A DNA stretch of 64,000 bases, from NCBI RefSeq assembly GCF_002736205.1, contig NZ_CP024091.1, forward strand, positions 434,001 to 498,000, written 5' to 3'. Below are positions 7,114 to 16,621 of this stretch, piece after piece. The position numbers and the translations under genes are program-made. Position 1 is the stretch's first letter, and every line of letters starts with the position of its first letter. The notes under the pieces were generated by a model. It saw only the letters and a list, made by a program, of their open reading frames with translations, ran no database searches and was not told the origin of the DNA. This DNA comes from Pedobacter ginsengisoli. Lineage in GTDB: Bacteria; Bacteroidota; Bacteroidia; Sphingobacteriales; Sphingobacteriaceae.

Positions 7114-9852
7114 GTGAGAAAGAAAATACTAATTATAATTCTTGTACTAATTTACTCATCTGGATTTGGGCAGAAGCCTGTTCTTGATACGACTGCTTTT
7201 AATGGATGGCCGTATGTTAACTGCCCTTTAATTAGCAACGATGGTAAGTTTGTAAGCTATAGAATCGAAAATCAGCCAGTTAATGGTGGCACGTTGGTTA
7301 TCCAAAAATTGTTTGATAAATGGAGAAAAAATATCATCGGAGGGAAACTCGAATTTTTTTCTAGTGATAGCCAGAAGGGCATCTTTACTATTAAAGATAG
7401 TTTATTTGTTTTGGAGTTTTCAGATAACAGTTTGAAATTTAAAGGTATTGTTGATTCATTTAAGTATCCTGAAATTAACAACAATGATTGGATAGCTTAT
7501 CAAATCAAAGGTAGAAATGATTCTTTAATGTTATACAATATTTACACAAATGAGGTGAAGACCTACGGATCCGTAATTAATTATGGTTTTGATAGGAATG
7601 GCCAATTCTTACTGATAGAGACAAAGGCAAAGGATGAACAGATAAACGATTATTCATTACGATATATTTCACTGAAAAGTAAGAATACAAGTACAATTTG
7701 GACTAGTAAATACGGGAAGCCAGAGAGTATAAAATCTTTTGCTTTTAATGATGATGGGACACAGATTGCATTCATTGTGGGACATGCTGATAATGACTTG
7801 AATAATAACTCAATATGGATTTATAAAAATGATAGAGATGAAGCAGAAGCGGTTGTGACTGTCACCAACTTAGAGCCTAATTTCGTGATCGGATCAGATG
7901 GATTGAAATTCAACAGCCAAAGTGATAAAATATTCTTTAATCTATCAAGGATAGCAAATCATGATCTAAAAAAGACAGGATCGGCAAGTGTAGATATTTG
8001 GAATTACAAAGATGAATTACTACAATCAGAACAGGTTGGAAGAAGATCAAAGGACCAATTTCGAGCTGTAGTAAATCTCAATACTAAAATGCTAGTTCGA
8101 TTAGAGGACGAGTATTCTTCATTAAGTTTTTCATCAAATAATAATAGCCCAAAAGGAAATTACCTCATAGCAGAAAAGATTAATTATTTTTCTGACTATT
8201 GGTGGCATAAAGATTTTGCTCAAAACATAGAGCTTGTTTCTACCTTGGATGGAGCTAGAAGACCAGTGCTGAATAATTCAAAACACATAATTAGAAATGT
8301 TAAATTATCTCCATCTGAGGAGTTCGTTGTTTGGTATGATCCAAACGCACATCATTACTATAGCTATGAAATTGCATCAGGGAAAATTAGAAATCTCTCA
8401 AAGGATCTTCCTTACCCACTGTTTGACAATGAAAAGTCCTCCCCGAATAAACAAGCAGCATTTGGACTGGTTGGCTGGGTTGAAGACGGCAAATCAATTT
8501 TAGTTTATGATAGATACGATATTTGGGATTTGAATCTTTTAAATGGAAGAAAACCCATAAACACAACGAATAAGTTTGGCCGTAATAATCGCATTGTTTT
8601 GGGAGTTGCAGATAATAATATTGTTAGAAACTTTAAAGAAAATGATACTGTTCTAATTGCTGGTTTTAATCGTAATACTAAAGAAAATGGCTTTTTCAAA
8701 ACTGTAATTGGGAAGGGTGGAATTACTCGAAAAGGTAAAATGCAAAGCTATTCGTTTTGCATCCCGAGAACTGTACCATACGTTAAAGGGCTTGGTACTA
8801 TAAGGGATTTGATAAGTGCAGGTTGGCCCATTAAAGCAAAAAACACTGATCTGTTCCTTGTTTATAGGATGAAATCCGATGAGTCGATAAACCTATTTAC
8901 GACCAAAGATTTAGTAAATTTTAAAAGGATTTCAGATATACATCCTGAAACGAAGTATAATTGGATTACAGCTGAACTGCATCATTGGAAGATGCTTGAT
9001 GGAAAGCCTTCTCAGGGGATTCTTTATAAACCTGAGAATTTTAGTGAAAAGAAGAAATACCCTTTGATTTTTCTCTATTATGAGGAAAAAAGTGATGGTT
9101 TACATATGTTCATGCAACCGCGTTATTCTAGCGCAATTATAGATATTCCTTATTATGTCAGTAATGGATATCTTGTGTTTGTTCCAGATATACATTTTAA
9201 GAAAGGACATATTGGGAAAGGTACAGTGAATTCTGTAGTATCTGCTGCAGCATACTTATCTAAGTATGAATGGGTTGATTCAAACAGATTAGGGATTCAT
9301 GGTCAAAGTTTTGGAGGATATGAAACAAACTATTTAATAACACACTCAAATATATTCAAGGCTGCATGTGAGGGATCTGGTAGTTCCAACTTAATTAGTT
9401 CTTATAGTCAGCTTACTGGTGGACTACAAAAGGGGAGTGGTGGCAGTAGACAATCATTATTTGAGATAGATCAAAGTTTTATTGGCGTAACACCTTGGGA
9501 ACGACCAGATCTTTATGTCGAGAATTCGCCTGTTTTCGGCATACAAAATGTAACTACTCCCTTATTAATTTGGCATTGTAAAGATGATGTTTCTGTACCG
9601 TTTGAACAGGGAATTGAGATGTTTTTGGGAATGCGGAGGGCAAATAAAAAGGTATGGCTATTGCAATATGATGGCGATGGACATGCTGTTGGAGGGAATA
9701 ATGCTATAGATTTAACTACGCGAATGAAGCAATTTTTTGATCACTATTTAAAAAATACTCCCGCCCCAGTCTGGATGACCCGTGGCATTCCTTACAAAGA
9801 TAAACAGGTTCAAGATGGACTGGAATTAGATTACTCGGGAGTACAACCTTAA
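7114..9852 (+). CDS. Secreted S9 family (prolyl oligopeptidase-type) serine peptidase
   Basis: S9 peptidases pair a beta-propeller with an alpha/beta-hydrolase domain and cut short peptides. A GTG start is used, because a TAA sits directly before it in frame. A signal peptide (KKILIIILVLIYSSGFGQ) indicates export to the periplasm or beyond. The C-terminal hydrolase domain has the nucleophile motif GQSFGGY (Ser732), an acid in CKDDVSVPF (Asp824 or Asp825) and His857 in DGDGHAVGG, so the triad looks complete. The N-terminal 600 or so residues would be the propeller. The gene lies 23 bases after SusD, which suggests that the locus imports or processes peptides. The exact S9 subfamily is uncertain. 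Confidence 0.88.
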   Translation: MRKKILIIILVLIYSSGFGQKPVLDTTAFNGWPYVNCPLISNDGKFVSYRIENQPVNGGTLVIQKLFDKWRKNIIGGKLEFFSSDSQKGIFTIKDSLFVLEFSDNSLKFKGIVDSFKYPEINNNDWIAYQIKGRNDSLMLYNIYTNEVKTYGSVINYGFDRNGQFLLIETKAKDEQINDYSLRYISLKSKNTSTIWTSKYGKPESIKSFAFNDDGTQIAFIVGHADNDLNNNSIWIYKNDRDEAEAVVTVTNLEPNFVIGSDGLKFNSQSDKIFFNLSRIANHDLKKTGSASVDIWNYKDELLQSEQVGRRSKDQFRAVVNLNTKMLVRLEDEYSSLSFSSNNNSPKGNYLIAEKINYFSDYWWHKDFAQNIELVSTLDGARRPVLNNSKHIIRNVKLSPSEEFVVWYDPNAHHYYSYEIASGKIRNLSKDLPYPLFDNEKSSPNKQAAFGLVGWVEDGKSILVYDRYDIWDLNLLNGRKPINTTNKFGRNNRIVLGVADNNIVRNFKENDTVLIAGFNRNTKENGFFKTVIGKGGITRKGKMQSYSFCIPRTVPYVKGLGTIRDLISAGWPIKAKNTDLFLVYRMKSDESINLFTTKDLVNFKRISDIHPETKYNWITAELHHWKMLDGKPSQGILYKPENFSEKKKYPLIFLYYEEKSDGLHMFMQPRYSSAIIDIPYYVSNGYLVFVPDIHFKKGHIGKGTVNSVVSAAAYLSKYEWVDSNRLGIHGQSFGGYETNYLITHSNIFKAACEGSGSSNLISSYSQLTGGLQKGSGGSRQSLFEIDQSFIGVTPWERPDLYVENSPVFGIQNVTTPLLIWHCKDDVSVPFEQGIEMFLGMRRANKKVWLLQYDGDGHAVGGNNAIDLTTRMKQFFDHYLKNTPAPVWMTRGIPYKDKQVQDGLELDYSGVQP

Positions 9853-9881
9853 CACAGTTTTTAACTAAAATATTACACAAA

Positions 9882-11168
9882 ATGAACAACTTAAAACAAC
9901 TTGTCTTGCCACTGCTTTGCTTATTTGTTGGAATGGAAGTAAAATCACAAGGTATTAACTTTGAAAAAAACTTAAATTGGGATCAAATCCAAGCCAAAGC
10001 AAAGGAACAAAATAAGTATATATTCGTCGATGCCTACACCACTTGGTGTGGACCATGTAAAGCCATGAGCGCAGAAATTTTTCCTAAAAAAGAAGTTGGC
10101 GATTTTATAAACGACAAATTCATCTCAGTAAAAATCCAAATGGATAAAACCAAATCAGACGATGAATTCATTAAAAGCTGGTATGCAGATGCGAAATCAC
10201 TTGATCAGCAATACAATATCACTGCATATCCCACAATACTGTTCTTTTCTCCTGAAGGCAACCTAGCAGGCAGATCTGTTGGCTATAAAAATGCTAATAA
10301 GCTTATCGCCGAAGTAAAGAAAGCGATTGCCGGTTCAGAAGAATTCAGGATACTCTATGAGCAGTATAAGAATGCAAAAAGAGATTCTGGATTTGTTAAA
10401 AAACTCGTTGAGTTGGGACAACAAATAGGACAAACATCGATTTCAAAAGCAATTGCTCAACAATATATTCGCAGTTTAAATAATCAGGAATTATTTAAAA
10501 AGGAAAATCTCCTATTTGTTCATCGGTTTACCACATCTCCAAATGATTTTGGTTTTAAGATATTCAGAAAGGAAGGCAAGATGGTTAATATTGTTCTTGG
10601 AGCCAATACCGCTGAGACGAAGGTGAGAGAAGTAATTATCAAAGAAGAAATAGACCCTATTGTTAAAGATCAAACAAAGATTCCAGATTGGGTAAATATT
10701 GAAAAAACCATTAGAAGCAAGTACGGGGCGATTGGCTTAGAGGCTTATTATGGAGAACGGATGGGATTTGCTTCGGAAAAAAAGGATTGGACCAATTTTG
10801 GTAAATTTTATGCTCTTTATTATACAACGGCTTATAGTCGAAGTAAATTTCACATCAATAATATATCATGGCCGATCTTTGAATATGTAAATGATCCAAA
10901 GGTGCTGGATATAGCCATTAAAACTATGAAATATGATATTGAGCATTTTGATCAAAAGAGTCTCCAGGCTTTTGATACCTATGCAAATTTGCTCTACAAA
11001 TCAGGCAAGAAGCAAGAAGCTATTGAGTGGGAAAGTAAAGCTTTACGACTTGAAGAGGAAAATGCTTTGAAAAATAATAGCAAGCCAAATCCTGTTTTCG
11101 GTGAAACATTAGAGAAAATGAAGACAGGCGTTCCCACCTGGCCATTAGTAGAACCTAAAAAGCAATGA
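9882..11168 (+). CDS. Exported thioredoxin-fold protein with a long C-terminal extension
   Basis: The start is followed by a signal peptide (LVLPLLCLFVGMEVKSQ). A thioredoxin-like domain comes next (about 25-155) with an intact redox motif TTWCGPCK (Cys56, Cys59) and the cis-proline region ITAYPTILFF. The remaining 270 or so residues match no domain I recognise; they end in a helical, TPR-like stretch. Such proteins act in the periplasm on disulfides. The gene follows the S9 peptidase by 29 bases and so belongs to the SusCD transcription unit. Its link to peptide use is inference from position. Confidence 0.85.
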   Translation: MNNLKQLVLPLLCLFVGMEVKSQGINFEKNLNWDQIQAKAKEQNKYIFVDAYTTWCGPCKAMSAEIFPKKEVGDFINDKFISVKIQMDKTKSDDEFIKSWYADAKSLDQQYNITAYPTILFFSPEGNLAGRSVGYKNANKLIAEVKKAIAGSEEFRILYEQYKNAKRDSGFVKKLVELGQQIGQTSISKAIAQQYIRSLNNQELFKKENLLFVHRFTTSPNDFGFKIFRKEGKMVNIVLGANTAETKVREVIIKEEIDPIVKDQTKIPDWVNIEKTIRSKYGAIGLEAYYGERMGFASEKKDWTNFGKFYALYYTTAYSRSKFHINNISWPIFEYVNDPKVLDIAIKTMKYDIEHFDQKSLQAFDTYANLLYKSGKKQEAIEWESKALRLEEENALKNNSKPNPVFGETLEKMKTGVPTWPLVEPKKQ

Positions 11169-11169
11169 C

Positions 11170-11562
11170 ATGTTTTTAGACAGTCAAATAGAAGCGCTCA
11201 TCATATCTCATTTTGACGAGACTGAATTACCCTCGGATTTGAGGGTAATTCAGAAGCTTGAACAACTATTGAAAGGACATTTTAAGACTCATAAGAAACT
11301 AGAGTTTTATAGTGAAAGTATAGGTGTTTCATTAAGACGCTTAAATGCAATATGCATTAATCATTTACAAAAAAGCCTTTATGAGCTTATACAAGAGCAA
11401 CGTCTTAACGAAAGTTTAAAGCTTTTAAAATTTACTGAACTATCAGTTAAGGAGATCGCCTATTACTTAGAATTTAGTGGTCCTCCTTATTTTGTGCGGT
11501 ATTTTAAAAAGAAGACCGGGCAGACGCCTCGCCAGTATAGAATAAAAACAAAAGAATTATAA
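11170..11562 (+). CDS. Short AraC-type helix-turn-helix protein without a sensor domain
   Basis: The 130-residue protein is almost all DNA-binding domain. Residues about 45-128 form the two HTH units of the AraC family, including LTELSVKEIAYYLEF-like spacing (FTELSVKEIAYYLEFSGPPY) and the family ending FVRYFKKKTGQTPRQYR. The usual ligand-binding N-terminal domain is missing. The start codon lies one base after the stop of the thioredoxin gene, so translation is probably coupled. It may regulate this nutrient locus, but nothing in the sequence shows its target. Confidence 0.85.
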   Translation: MFLDSQIEALIISHFDETELPSDLRVIQKLEQLLKGHFKTHKKLEFYSESIGVSLRRLNAICINHLQKSLYELIQEQRLNESLKLLKFTELSVKEIAYYLEFSGPPYFVRYFKKKTGQTPRQYRIKTKEL

Positions 11563-11872
11563 ACAAATCGATAGCAAGAGATCTCTCCTATCGTCGAGAT
11601 GACGGGGGAACTACAGGCTAAGATAATCATATACACAATACGTACGATAAAAGCACAAAAATGATGCTTATGGCTACATCCATGTCAAATTTTTGGAATT
11701 GTTAAGGTTTTAATAGAAGATAGGAGTGTGAGATTATACTAGATCTGCAGCGAGTTTTTAAGAATATTTAGTGGAATTAGGCTTGGGGTGATGGAAGATA
11801 ATTGATAGCATTGTGTAAGCAAAGAGGGGAATAAGGTGAGTACGAGTGTTTATTTAGGAGAGGTTATATGTT
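11563..11872. other. Gene-free stretch, mostly featureless
   Basis: This stretch follows the AraC-type gene. It contains one palindromic repeat (11578-11604). No further reading frame, promoter pair or hairpin of note was found before the terminator that starts at 11873. Confidence 0.6.
11578..11604 (-). repeat. Intergenic palindromic repeat related to the FecR inserts
   Basis: On the minus strand the unit reads CGTCATCTCGACGATAGGAG and ends AGATCTC. It shares the CGTCAT start and ATCTC end with the copies at 1282 and 1618, with a different central stem. This is the usual setting of the repeat: just downstream of a gene. Confidence 0.65.
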
Positions 11873-11910
11873 AAAAAATGCCTGATAGATTAATCCATCA
11901 GGCATTTTTT
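11873..11910 (-). terminator. Rho-independent terminator, perfect 14-bp stem
   Basis: The arms AAAAAATGCCTGAT (11873-11886) and its exact complement (11897-11910) are separated by a 10-base loop. The A-rich and T-rich ends give a U-tract in either direction. It lies 22 bases past the stop of the minus-strand VOC gene, and could also stop transcription coming from the left. Confidence 0.85.
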
Positions 11911-11932
11911 CTAACTACCGCATTATGATTAC

Positions 11933-12361
11933 TTATTTTTGACCTTGTTCAAAATTTACCATCCATTGGATGCCAAACTTGTCTTTAAAGCTCCCAAAAT
12001 AAGCACCCCAGAAAGTATCTTCAAGAGGCATTTCAACATTTCCTCCTGCTGATAATCCATTAAAAAGACGTTCAGTTTCTTCTCTGCTTTCAGGGTGAAG
12101 CGATATTTGCACGTTGTTTCCTTCATTTAAAACATGCCCGCAAGAAGGCAATATATCTGAAGCCATTAATGTGGTATGCCCATCAATTGGCAATGCAATA
12201 TGCATTATTCCGTTTCTTTCGTTTTCTGGAAGTTGCGAAGCCTCAGGTGCTTCGGTCATTCTGTGAACGGCACTAAATTCGCCTCCAAAAACAGATTTGT
12301 AAAAATTAAAAGCTTCTTCGGTTTTGCCGTTGAAGTTTAAGTAAGGATTCATTTTAGCCAT
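11933..12361 (-). CDS. VOC superfamily protein (PhnB/glyoxalase-like)
   Basis: The 142-residue protein has the two-module beta-alpha-beta-beta-beta fold pattern of the vicinal oxygen chelate superfamily. It starts with NPYLNFNGKTEEAFNFYKSVFGGE and ends DKFGIQWMVNFE, the signature of the PhnB/3-demethylubiquinone-methyltransferase-like branch. Proteins of this branch are cytosolic and mostly without proven reactions. The gene stands alone and ends at a strong hairpin. No reaction should be assigned. Confidence 0.88.
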   Translation of the reverse strand: MAKMNPYLNFNGKTEEAFNFYKSVFGGEFSAVHRMTEAPEASQLPENERNGIMHIALPIDGHTTLMASDILPSCGHVLNEGNNVQISLHPESREETERLFNGLSAGGNVEMPLEDTFWGAYFGSFKDKFGIQWMVNFEQGQK

Positions 12362-12506
12362 GTTTTCTAAGTTTTATGTAAGTTCAAAATTTGTTGTTAA
12401 TTAACCATTAAATACAAGTGAAAACTTAATACTTTCTGATTGTAAACAAATTTAAAGATTAGACATAGCCGTAAAGCGGTGTGAAAAAGTCAATTTTAGG
12501 GGCTGT

Positions 12507-12534
12507 TTGCGACAAGTTCTCCTCTCTATATTTG
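12507..12534 (+). promoter_or_regulatory. Candidate sigma-A promoter for the 60-residue protein
   Basis: A TTG at 12507-12509 and a TATATTTG at 12527-12534 are separated by 17 bases, fitting the TTG-N17-23-TAnnTTTG promoter of Bacteroidota. A second -7-like box, TACCTTTG, lies at 12562-12569, closer to the start codon at 12595, but has no good TTG partner. Confidence 0.45.
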
Positions 12535-12594
12535 GTTAGCGTTTAAATAACATTTTAGAACTACCTTTGGTTCCAGATTTTTACAGTAAAACCC

Positions 12595-12777
12595 ATGATT
12601 AGATTAAATAGCGAAACGCCATCAAACGTATTACAAGATGTAAAAATAGGTGATCTGGTTACCGATACATTTAGTAAAACCGGTTTGGTTGAGGAAATTG
12701 AAGTTACTGATGATGGCTTATACCGGATTTACAAGTTTATACTTGTAACCGGAAGGATAATTACTGTAAAGAAGTAA
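12595..12777 (+). CDS. Small hypothetical protein, 60 residues
   Basis: I do not recognise a family. The protein is acidic in the middle and basic at the end, with no signal peptide or membrane segment. A pattern of alternating polar and hydrophobic residues (KIGDLVTDTF, GLVEEIEV, YKFILVTGRIITVKK) suggests a small beta-barrel such as an SH3-like or KOW-like fold. A promoter-like sequence upstream supports it as a real gene. It converges on the HAD phosphatase gene, with only 3 bases between them. Confidence 0.65.
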   Translation: MIRLNSETPSNVLQDVKIGDLVTDTFSKTGLVEEIEVTDDGLYRIYKFILVTGRIITVKK

Positions 12778-12780
12778 ATT

Positions 12781-13443
12781 TTAATGATCTAATAATTGGC
12801 TAATGGTATTGTAAGTTAAATCTTTATAATCATTAATATACATATTGCAGGGAGGGAGTTCGTTTTTAGTATGTGAGGTAAGTACGCCTACAACCTTCAT
12901 TCCGGCATTTAAACCAGCAGATACTCCTGAAAAAGAATCTTCAAATACTATACATCGATCGGGTGATATACCCAGGTTTTTAGCAGAAGTAAGGTAAACT
13001 TCAGGATCGGGTTTGTGCTTTTTTACATCTTCGCTGGCCATTATAGAACCAAATGTTTCTCTAATAGGTACTTTACTAAGTATCAGTTCCAGGTTGGCAT
13101 ATGGAGCCGAGGTTGCCACACCGATTTTTGCACCATTGTTTTTTAGGTTATCTATAAACTTTACTAAACCGGCAACAGGCTCAACATTAGGTTCATATAT
13201 TTTTCTGAAAAGACCTTCTTTCTCCCGTTCTAATTGCAGTAATTCCTCGCCTTCAATTTTTCTTTTTAAAAAGTGGCTTAAGATGTAACTGTTAGATTTT
13301 CCAAACATATGTTGTGCAAACTCTTCATCGGTTGGGGCAAGGTCTCTTGTAGAGAAAAACTCACGGAAGGCAAGGGAATGATATGGATTGGTATGGCAAA
13401 TCACACCATCCATATCAAAAATGACAGCAATTTCTTTATTCAT
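12781..13443 (-). CDS. HAD superfamily hydrolase, beta-phosphoglucomutase-like
   Basis: HAD subfamily IA enzymes move or remove phosphate groups through an aspartyl intermediate. The motifs are complete: FDMDGVI (nucleophile Asp10, acid Asp12), ATSAPY for motif II, KHKPDPEVYL for motif III and VFEDSFSGVSAGLNAGM for motif IV. A helical cap lies between motifs I and II. Length (220 aa) and motif IV resemble beta-phosphoglucomutase and sugar-phosphate phosphatases. Substrate is not evident, and there is no sugar-phosphorylase neighbour. Confidence 0.9.
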   Translation of the reverse strand: MNKEIAVIFDMDGVICHTNPYHSLAFREFFSTRDLAPTDEEFAQHMFGKSNSYILSHFLKRKIEGEELLQLEREKEGLFRKIYEPNVEPVAGLVKFIDNLKNNGAKIGVATSAPYANLELILSKVPIRETFGSIMASEDVKKHKPDPEVYLTSAKNLGISPDRCIVFEDSFSGVSAGLNAGMKVVGVLTSHTKNELPPCNMYINDYKDLTYNTISQLLDH

Positions 13444-13475
13444 GCAGTAAAGTTACTGTTTTAAAGCTGTTGTTA

Positions 13476-13871
13476 TTAATTAGCTTTTTTTGGCGCATCT
13501 GTTTTATTTGCTTTCTTTTCGCTTTTCTTTTCTGCTTTAAATTCTTTGTAAGCTTTACGCTGGGTATCGTTTAATACAGCATTTATTTTATTATCTCTTT
13601 CATCTTTAGCGGCTTTTATAGCAGCTTTGTCTTTCTTTTCGCCTTTAGGGTTGCTGTCTTTTACTTTTTTGAAGCTTTCCAGGTTTATTGCTTCAATTTT
13701 TGACTTTTGATCAGCATTTAGTGATAGCTTTTTGGTTAATTCTTCTGTTGCTAGCTGAGCCTTTTGTTCAGGTGTTTTTTTTACTTTTTTATCACTTTGT
13801 TGAGCAAATGCCATAGTACCCATGCTAACGAATAATATAGCTGTGAAGATTAATTTTTTCATATGTTTCAT
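13476..13871 (-). CDS. Exported lysine-rich protein (DUF4890/Spy-like)
   Basis: A signal peptide (MKKLIFTAILFVSMGTMAFA) is followed by a highly charged, alpha-helical protein with many Lys residues. The pattern KLSLNADQKSKIEAINLE...LNDTQRKAYKEF resembles the LTxxQ-type helices of Spy/CpxP-like and DUF4890 periplasmic proteins. Translation could start at either of two Met codons (13871 or 13862); the second sits directly before the signal peptide. Function is unknown; a periplasmic chaperone-like role is only an analogy. Confidence 0.75.
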   Translation of the reverse strand: MKHMKKLIFTAILFVSMGTMAFAQQSDKKVKKTPEQKAQLATEELTKKLSLNADQKSKIEAINLESFKKVKDSNPKGEKKDKAAIKAAKDERDNKINAVLNDTQRKAYKEFKAEKKSEKKANKTDAPKKAN

Positions 13872-13992
13872 GTTGATTTTTTATTATTCTAGACTTATAG
13901 AGGGATAAAGATAAGAATGGTTTAATCAATAAAAGTAATTTGGTGTGTTTATTGCTATGCAGAAACTTTAAAAGATTTTATATATTAAATAC

Positions 13993-16578
13993 ATGCTTAA
14001 AAAGGTATCAATTATTGTAATAGGTTTATTTGTTGTTTTGTTCGCTGCTGCGGCCGCAATTCCTTTGTTCTTTAAAAAGGAGATTGATGCAAAAATTAAA
14101 TCGTCGATTAATGAAAGTGTAAATGCTAAGGTTGATTTTAAGGATCTGGACTTAACCTTAATAAGTTCGTTCCCTGATATGGGGATAAAGATCAACAACC
14201 TGACAATTTTAGGTATTGATAGCTTTGCAAAAGACACCTTAGCGAACATTAAGCAACTTCAATTGAATGTGAATTTAATGAGTGTGATTAAGGGCGAAAA
14301 ATATGAGATAAAATCAATTAACCTTGAAGAACCAAGGATTTTGGCCAAGGTACTGAAAAGCGGTCTGGCTAACTGGGATATTGTAAAGAAAGATAGTGCG
14401 GCTACTGAGGGGACGGATACTGCTAAAACTGCTTTTAAAGTAGCCTTGCAAAAGTATGCAATTGAAAAAGGTAAAGTTGTTTATGATGATGCCTCTTTAG
14501 GTTTCTTTATGGAGATGAACAATTTAAACCATACGGGTACAGGCGATTTTACACAGGATTTGTTTACGCTTAAAACTCAATCGGCCATTGAACAATTAAC
14601 TGTTAAGTACGGTGGAATCCCTTATCTGAATAAAGTAAAGCTCGATGCTGATCTTCCTCTTGATATAGATATGAAGAATATGAAGTTCACTTTTGCCGAG
14701 AACAAGATTAAACTTAATGAATTGCTATTGTCGGCAGTTGGTTACCTGGCGATGCCAAATGATAAGGACATGGTTATGGATTTTAAGTTTGATGCCAAGC
14801 AGTCTGAACTTAAAAATTTCCTTTCTTTAATACCTGCTATTTATGCCAGTAATTTTAAGGATATGGATGCTACAGGTAAATTTGCAATGAATGGAAGTGC
14901 AAAAGGGACTTACAATGAGAAATCATTACCTGCATTTAATGTAGACCTTTCAATAGAAAATGGTAAAATTAAATATCCATCACTGCCTTCTGCAATTAAT
15001 AACATTCAGGTTAAATCACAAATCAGTAATCCGGATGGTGTAATGGATCATACTGTTGTAAATGTACCTGCATTTCATATGGAGTTTGGTAATGCACCAA
15101 TTGATGGAAGATTATTGTTGAAAAATCCTACAACTGATCCATTTGTAGATATGGCCCTTAAAGGAAAGCTGGATTTAAAACAGCTGACCACTATTTTTCC
15201 GATGAAGGACATGACTTTAAGTGGTATTCTGGATGCAGATGTTCAGGCAGCCGGCCGTAAATCATCTATTGATAAAGGACAGTATGAAGCTTTTAAAGCA
15301 TCAGGTCAAATGCTGGCAAGTAATTTCAATTATTCAGGTAAAAATGTACCAATGCCTGTTAGCGTTCCTTCTGCAAAAATGGCTTTTAGCCCTAAAAATA
15401 TTACGTTAAGCAATCTTACTGCTAAAGTAGGTAAAAGTGATTTCACTGCAAATGGTACAGTAAATAATTACCTGAGCTATTTCTTTAAAAAGAACCAGGC
15501 CTTACAAGGAACATTTAATGTGGCATCGAACTTAATTGATGTGAATGAGCTGATGGGACCAAAAAGCACTGAGGAAACAGAGAAAAGAGGAGATTCAAAG
15601 CTAACTGTATTTGAAGTGCCCGGAAACATTGATTTTGATATGACAGCAAAAGCGGGCCGTGTGTTATATGATAATTACGACATTACTAATGCAAAGGGAG
15701 CTTTAGAGGTTAAAAACAAGACCATATACTTTAAGGATATGGGTATGAATATGCTTGATGGTACGGTGAAGATGAACGGATCGTACGCTACAATTGATCC
15801 TAAGAAACCAAAAGTTGATGTTGATTTTGGTATAGAGAAAATGGACATTCAAAAGGCGTTTACAGCTTTCAATACCGTGAAATTACTGGCTCCTGTTGCC
15901 AAATTTGCAAAAGGAGTATTCTCTACCAATTTAAAATTCAATTCTGATTTGGATCAGAATATGATGCCTGTTTATTCTTCTATAAATGCGGAGGGCTTAA
16001 CAAATATTATTCAGGCGGTACTTGATGGATTTGAGCCTTTAAATAAGCTTGCATCTGCTTTAAGTTCTGATAAATTTAAAAAGCTGGAGCTAAACAATGT
16101 ACTTACCAAATTCAAAATTAAAGATGGTCGTTTAAATGTTGCGCCTTTTGATATTAAGAAAGAAGGTGTTTTAATGAATGTGCAGGGTTCAAATGGTCTG
16201 GATCAGACTATGGATTATCAGCTTGGATTAAATGTTCCAAGGGCTATGCTGGGTGCAAAAGCAAATGAAACTGCAAATGCATTTATTGCAAAGCTGAACA
16301 GCAAGGCCGGTACTAATGTTGCTATGAGCGAGACTATAAAGGTAAATGCAGTTTTAGGAGGTACTATTCTGAAACCAACCATTAACTTAAAATATGGTGC
16401 AGGTGATGCAAAAGCGGGAGCTAAGGAAGCCGTTAACCAGGTAGTTGCAGAGAAAAAGGAAGAGATTAAAGCAGTGGCTCAGGCCAAGGTTGATACGATA
16501 AAAGCGCAAGCAACAGAAAAGGCAAAAAATGCAATTGCTGATAAGCTTAATGGGCTTTTTAAGAAGAAAAGCCAGTAA
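13993..16578 (+). CDS. AsmA family protein
   Basis: AsmA-like proteins are anchored in the inner membrane by one N-terminal helix and have a long periplasmic beta-rich body; relatives help carry lipids to the outer membrane. Here a membrane helix spans about residues 5-27, and the N-terminal repeat (LTLISSFPDMGIKINNLTI, INLEEPRILAKVL) is typical. The AsmA C-terminal region follows, with the late LNGTxKMNG-like strand pattern. The last 60 residues form a Lys/Ala/Glu coiled coil (AKAGAKEAVNQVVAEKKEEI). The gene is monocistronic and ends at a large bidirectional hairpin. Confidence 0.9.
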   Translation: MLKKVSIIVIGLFVVLFAAAAAIPLFFKKEIDAKIKSSINESVNAKVDFKDLDLTLISSFPDMGIKINNLTILGIDSFAKDTLANIKQLQLNVNLMSVIKGEKYEIKSINLEEPRILAKVLKSGLANWDIVKKDSAATEGTDTAKTAFKVALQKYAIEKGKVVYDDASLGFFMEMNNLNHTGTGDFTQDLFTLKTQSAIEQLTVKYGGIPYLNKVKLDADLPLDIDMKNMKFTFAENKIKLNELLLSAVGYLAMPNDKDMVMDFKFDAKQSELKNFLSLIPAIYASNFKDMDATGKFAMNGSAKGTYNEKSLPAFNVDLSIENGKIKYPSLPSAINNIQVKSQISNPDGVMDHTVVNVPAFHMEFGNAPIDGRLLLKNPTTDPFVDMALKGKLDLKQLTTIFPMKDMTLSGILDADVQAAGRKSSIDKGQYEAFKASGQMLASNFNYSGKNVPMPVSVPSAKMAFSPKNITLSNLTAKVGKSDFTANGTVNNYLSYFFKKNQALQGTFNVASNLIDVNELMGPKSTEETEKRGDSKLTVFEVPGNIDFDMTAKAGRVLYDNYDITNAKGALEVKNKTIYFKDMGMNMLDGTVKMNGSYATIDPKKPKVDVDFGIEKMDIQKAFTAFNTVKLLAPVAKFAKGVFSTNLKFNSDLDQNMMPVYSSINAEGLTNIIQAVLDGFEPLNKLASALSSDKFKKLELNNVLTKFKIKDGRLNVAPFDIKKEGVLMNVQGSNGLDQTMDYQLGLNVPRAMLGAKANETANAFIAKLNSKAGTNVAMSETIKVNAVLGGTILKPTINLKYGAGDAKAGAKEAVNQVVAEKKEEIKAVAQAKVDTIKAQATEKAKNAIADKLNGLFKKKSQ

Positions 16579-16582
16579 GGTA

Positions 16583-16620
16583 TAATTAAGCCTTATTGCA
16601 GTTGCAATAAGGCTTAATTA
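16583..16620. terminator. Bidirectional terminator, perfect 18-bp stem
   Basis: The arms at 16583-16600 and 16603-16620 (TAATTAAGCCTTATTGCA and its exact complement) are separated by 2 bases. The hairpin lies between the converging AsmA and epimerase genes: 4 bases after one stop and 1 base before the other. A/T-rich flanks on both sides support termination in both directions. Confidence 0.85.
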
Positions 16621-16621
16621 T

